From Candidatus Sediminicultor secundus (GTDB taxonomy: Bacteria; Atribacterota; JS1; SB-45; 34-128): DNA of 6,944 nt. Within the stretch, counting starts at the first letter, position 1. Each line of letters opens with the position of its first letter. The DNA lies in assembly GCA_002849045.2 (NCBI GenBank), contig NCRO01000370.1, positions 1-6,944 on the forward strand. The letters are read 5' to 3'. The position numbers and the translations under genes are program-made. This document shows, piece after piece, positions 6,006 through 6,944 of this stretch. Under the pieces are notes generated by a model. The model was not told where the DNA came from and ran no database searches. It saw only the letters and a list, made by a program, of their open reading frames with translations.

Positions 6006-6707
6006 TTATTTAGGCCACTGTTTTTTGGGGAAATAATTATATGAAAGAAAGTAGCGATTAATTACTGCATTGGGCCATTTACTTGTTATCACCATTTTTT
6101 TCTTTTTAAGGAATTTACGCAATTCTATATATTTCGAAAAACTAATAAAATCTTTATAGCTTCCTGTAAATTTTTTAGGCCAGTCTTTAGCCAGGGGATG
6201 GTTTGGATTTTTAACGCTTTTATTTAACTCCCGGTATCTTTGGGGCATATCTTTTATTTTGATTCTTTTGCTAATTTTTTCAAATAATGCTTCTGGATGT
6301 AATTTCTCCCATTCCAAAGGTAACGACCCATGTTCACCCCATTGCACATTTATCCTGGCTCGTTGATTGTGAAGATTAGCGTCTTTAACCGCTTCTTCTG
6401 TGGAAAGGATTGCCTTATGAAAATAAGTATATACTCCAGTTACTTCTACCTTTTTTTTGTTAAATTCTATCCACACTACTTCATGGTCGGAAGGGTCATT
6501 ATCTCCCGGATAGTCTATATCATCTTCCCAGAAGAGATTATAGGCAATGATCGGTTTTTTGGGGTGGATTACTGCTACTAAATCTTTAAGTTTGAAAAAT
6601 TCTTTAGGATTTACAAATAATCTGGGGGCGTATCTATCTGCCAATTTTAGGTCATCATCTGAGGCCAGACGAGGAGGATTTAATTTTAGCATTATTTCGT
6701 ATTCCAT
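6006..6707 (-). CDS. Uncharacterised protein with conserved-looking His motifs
   Basis: Not recognised with confidence. From the start chosen here it has 233 residues, no signal peptide and no membrane segment, so it is probably cytosolic. The N-terminal two thirds look like a compact fold: DRYAPRLFVNPKEFF (24-38), DIDYPGDNDPSDHEVVWIEF (63-82), VYTYFHKAIL (92-101) and INVQWGEHGSLPLEW (119-133). The D-H-E followed by alternating hydrophobics, then a later G-E-H-G, loosely recalls the Vps62/NPP1-like beta-sandwich families; this is weak inference. The C-terminal third is rich in Lys and Trp-Pro (KDWPKK, KWPN, QWPK) and very basic, so nucleic acid or polyanion contact is possible. Start: ATGs at 6731, 6719 and 6707 share the frame. 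GGAGG sits 5 nt before the 6707 ATG and AGGAG 4 nt before the 6719 ATG, while 6731 has no SD but overlaps the upstream stop as TAATG. I prefer 6707, with 6719 close behind. Confidence 0.75.
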   Translation of the reverse strand: MEYEIMLKLNPPRLASDDDLKLADRYAPRLFVNPKEFFKLKDLVAVIHPKKPIIAYNLFWEDDIDYPGDNDPSDHEVVWIEFNKKKVEVTGVYTYFHKAILSTEEAVKDANLHNQRARINVQWGEHGSLPLEWEKLHPEALFEKISKRIKIKDMPQRYRELNKSVKNPNHPLAKDWPKKFTGSYKDFISFSKYIELRKFLKKKKMVITSKWPNAVINRYFLSYNYFPKKQWPK

Positions 6708-6730
6708 ACTCGCCTCCATTAATCTCCTCA

Positions 6731-6944
6731 TTAAATGGTAAGCATAACCAAGACTATAGTGATAAAGAATATTTTAGTAGAAGGAGATAAATCTGCTGAA
6801 CCTCCGATAAGATAAGGAATTTTATCGGCAAGTTCATTCAAGACTATCGATGATGCTGCTCGAGTAGCTGCCGGAGATTTTATTTTTAGGCTATCCAGTT
6901 CTAAATCCTGAGGAACAATTAAATTTAATGCTTTATTCCATTGC
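6731..6944 (-). pseudogene. tkt: Transketolase fragment, truncated at its 3' end
   Basis: Seventy codons are readable on the minus strand, entering at the window edge and ending in TAA at 6733-6731. The first 57 or so are transketolase at the junction into the pyrimidine-binding (Pyr) domain: SPAATRAASSIVLNELADK followed by IPYLIGGSADLSPSTK, which match the family pattern ATRxAS, VLNxLA and GGSADLxxS. Transketolase moves two-carbon ketol units in the non-oxidative pentose phosphate pathway using thiamine diphosphate. A normal gene would go on for about 300 more residues. Here similarity stops near 6773, and a 13-residue hydrophobic tail (IFFITIVLVMLTI) leads to the stop. I found no continuation in the other two frames before the unknown gene begins. 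The Pyr domain's catalytic Glu region and the C-terminal domain are missing, so the product should be inactive. The upstream part lies outside the window. A misassembly at this point is the alternative. Confidence 0.75.

Noticed and set aside
6330..6741. Two plus-strand frames opposite the unknown gene (6330-6581 and 6547-6741)
   Set aside because: They overlap each other and the minus-strand gene, lack SDs and have random-looking composition rich in aromatic residues.

Overview
The window reads as a stretch of bacterial chromosome from an AT-rich, probably strictly anaerobic organism that uses strong Shine-Dalgarno sequences. The anaerobe inference rests on a glycyl radical enzyme, a class inactivated by oxygen. 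The endonuclease V resembles the Thermotoga enzyme closely, but nothing here fixes the phylum. There are no mobile-element genes, rRNA, tRNA or CRISPR arrays that I can see.

Plus strand, left part (1-2467): the window opens inside a glycyl radical enzyme gene (1-1899). Every active-site residue I recall for trans-4-hydroxy-L-proline dehydratase (HypD) is present at the same spacing, without gaps. The first base falls inside the gene, so the GTG at 10 is an internal valine codon. A 304-bp gap follows. It holds a near-consensus promoter (1958-1985) and a leader of about 210 nt with competing inverted repeats, which lead into a small single-RRM RNA-binding protein (2204-2467) with a strong SD.

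Minus strand, right part (2515-6944), reading right to left: a transketolase fragment cut off in its Pyr domain (6731-6944, running off the edge); an unrecognised protein with conserved-looking His motifs (6006-6707); endonuclease V (5166-5864); CinA (3739-4980); and an iron-type alcohol dehydrogenase (2515-3687). All point the same way, but gaps of 51 to 185 bp, with hairpins, a purine tract and a short heptad repeat array in them, make a single tight operon doubtful. The RRM gene and the dehydrogenase gene converge across 47 bp of almost pure A/T.

Functionally the set is mixed: amino-acid fermentation (HypD), redox metabolism (alcohol dehydrogenase), NAD salvage or metabolite repair (CinA), deaminated-base repair (endonuclease V) and RNA binding (RRM). 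I see no obvious multi-gene new system. The most interesting points are the structured leader of the RRM gene, the broken transketolase abutting the unknown gene, the unknown gene itself, and the Gln-for-His change at a metal-ligand position of the dehydrogenase.
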